Positions 14,560 to 15,042 of a DNA stretch of 15,042 bases are shown here, piece by piece (position 1 is the stretch's first letter; the number at the start of each line of letters is the position of its first letter). The notes beneath the pieces are model-generated. The model searched no databases and had not been told where the DNA came from. It saw only the letters and a list, made by a program, of their open reading frames with translations. Source of the DNA: Rhodoferax sp. (GTDB lineage: Bacteria > Pseudomonadota > Gammaproteobacteria > Burkholderiales > Burkholderiaceae_C); the NCBI GenBank assembly GCA_020048795.1, contig JAIFMA010000063.1, positions 1 to 15,042 of the forward strand. The letters are read 5' to 3'. A program made the position numbers and the translations under genes.

Positions 14560-15042
14560 GGGTTTGCCTCCCATGCTGGCCGACTCGAACATGTCTTGTT
14601 GCAAGAATTGCTCCATGGGCTCATGCAACTCAATCGCCTGGTCCAGATACTTGTCAGAACCACCGACATAGGCACCAATTTGAATCAAATCACGCCCCTT
14701 CTCGTAGCGCGAGTGCACGGCCTTGAAGTTTCGGGCAAGCTCAAAATGTTCACGCGTCACCACGCTGTGCATCACCCGTGAGGCCGATTGTTCGATGTCG
14801 ATGGCCGGAAAATGACCAGCCTCGGCCAAGGCGCGTGATAACACGATGTGCCCATCCAAAATAGCCCGCGCCGCGTCGGCGATGGGGTCCTGCTGATCAT
14901 CTCCCTCTGACAACACGGTGTAAAAGGCTGTGATCGACCCCACACCGTTGAGACCGTTGCCACTGCGCTCCACCAATTGCGGCAGTTTGGCAAAACACGA
15001 CGGTGGATAACCTTTGGTGGCCGGCGGCTCGCCAATGGCCAA
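14095..15042 (-). CDS. fliI: FliI C-terminal part continuing in frame into FliJ (fused reading frame, partial at the right edge)
   Basis: The first 161 visible codons are the C-terminal third of FliI, the flagellar export ATPase. Clear family stretches are GEPPATKGYPPS, FAKLPQLVERSGNG, GSITAFYTVLSEGDDQQDP, IADAARAILDGHIVLSRALA and FKAVHSRYEKGRDLIQIGAYVGG. The 5' part lies beyond the window. The frame does not stop after LQQDMFESASMGGKP; it runs directly into FliJ and ends at TGA 14095-14097. I re-read the junction base by base and found no stop. FliI normally extends a further short helix before its stop, and none of the three frames at the junction encodes one, so the terminus seems to have been lost or replaced. 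Either this is a true FliI-FliJ fusion or the base record hides an error. Confidence 0.9.
   Translation of the reverse strand: MAIGEPPATKGYPPSCFAKLPQLVERSGNGLNGVGSITAFYTVLSEGDDQQDPIADAARAILDGHIVLSRALAEAGHFPAIDIEQSASRVMHSVVTREHFELARNFKAVHSRYEKGRDLIQIGAYVGGSDKYLDQAIELHEPMEQFLQQDMFESASMGGKPMAEFKSLALAIELATVKRDQAMAQWQTTLQAQGFAQDQMSQLQQYARETDQRWMQGAQKSTTPELLHHQYQFMGRLNQAIALQEGVLGNAARRVDEAKQVQVQAELRLASLKLVLGQRQAARAKELQRRDQKQMDEFAAQQTQRQLRIQAENSL
14567..14572 (-). promoter_or_regulatory. Ribosome binding site for fliJ inside the fused fliI-fliJ frame
   Basis: GGGAGG reads toward the FliJ ATG at 14559 with a seven-base spacer, close to ideal for a Shine-Dalgarno sequence. It is also translated as part of the FliI-FliJ linker (Met-Gly-Gly). 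Its retention argues that FliJ is still made as a separate protein, whether or not the fusion is also produced. Confidence 0.75.

Overview
The window is a flagellar and chemotaxis region from a Gram-negative bacterium, most likely a betaproteobacterium of the order Burkholderiales, with Comamonadaceae-like proteins. The assignment rests on gene order, on CheB, CheD, FliM and FliK sequence style recalled from memory, and on moderate GC; no database search was possible. No rRNA, tRNA, insertion sequence or CRISPR array was seen.

Layout. Positions 2-154 (+) hold the last 50 codons of an unidentified protein that runs in from the left. It converges on a chemotaxis operon on the minus strand, which reads from 6561 down to 231 as a short cheZ-like gene, cheY, cheA, cheW, cheR, cheD, cheB. 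These genes are tightly packed and most have clear ribosome binding sites. No chemoreceptor gene lies among them. Divergent from the operon, on the plus strand, are a soluble kinase with domains REC-HisKA_3-HATPase (6633-7766) and an overlapping NarL/LuxR-type response regulator (7744-8373). That pair converges on fliR. The rest, all on the minus strand, is the late part of a classical fli operon, read from 15042 down to 8390: fliI (3' part), fliJ, fliK, fliL, fliM, fliN, fliO, fliP, fliQ, fliR.

How the genes work together. Chemoreceptors encoded elsewhere would signal through CheW to CheA, which phosphorylates CheY and CheB. CheR and CheB/CheD adjust the receptors, the CheZ-like protein would dephosphorylate CheY-P, and CheY-P docks on the N-terminal peptide of FliM in the switch complex encoded next door. 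FliI, FliJ, FliO, FliP, FliQ and FliR belong to the flagellar export apparatus, FliK sets hook length, and FliL supports the stator. The kinase/regulator pair is a candidate local regulator; its target is unknown.

Most notable points. (1) fliI and fliJ form one uninterrupted reading frame with no stop between them, yet a strong Shine-Dalgarno sequence and ATG for fliJ are kept inside. (2) The first chemotaxis gene encodes a short CheZ-like protein that keeps the DxxxQ catalytic signature. (3) That protein and CheD end in nearly the same peptide, GSIELF and GSIDLF. (4) fliK contains a diverged in-frame duplication at a spacing of exactly 180 bases.
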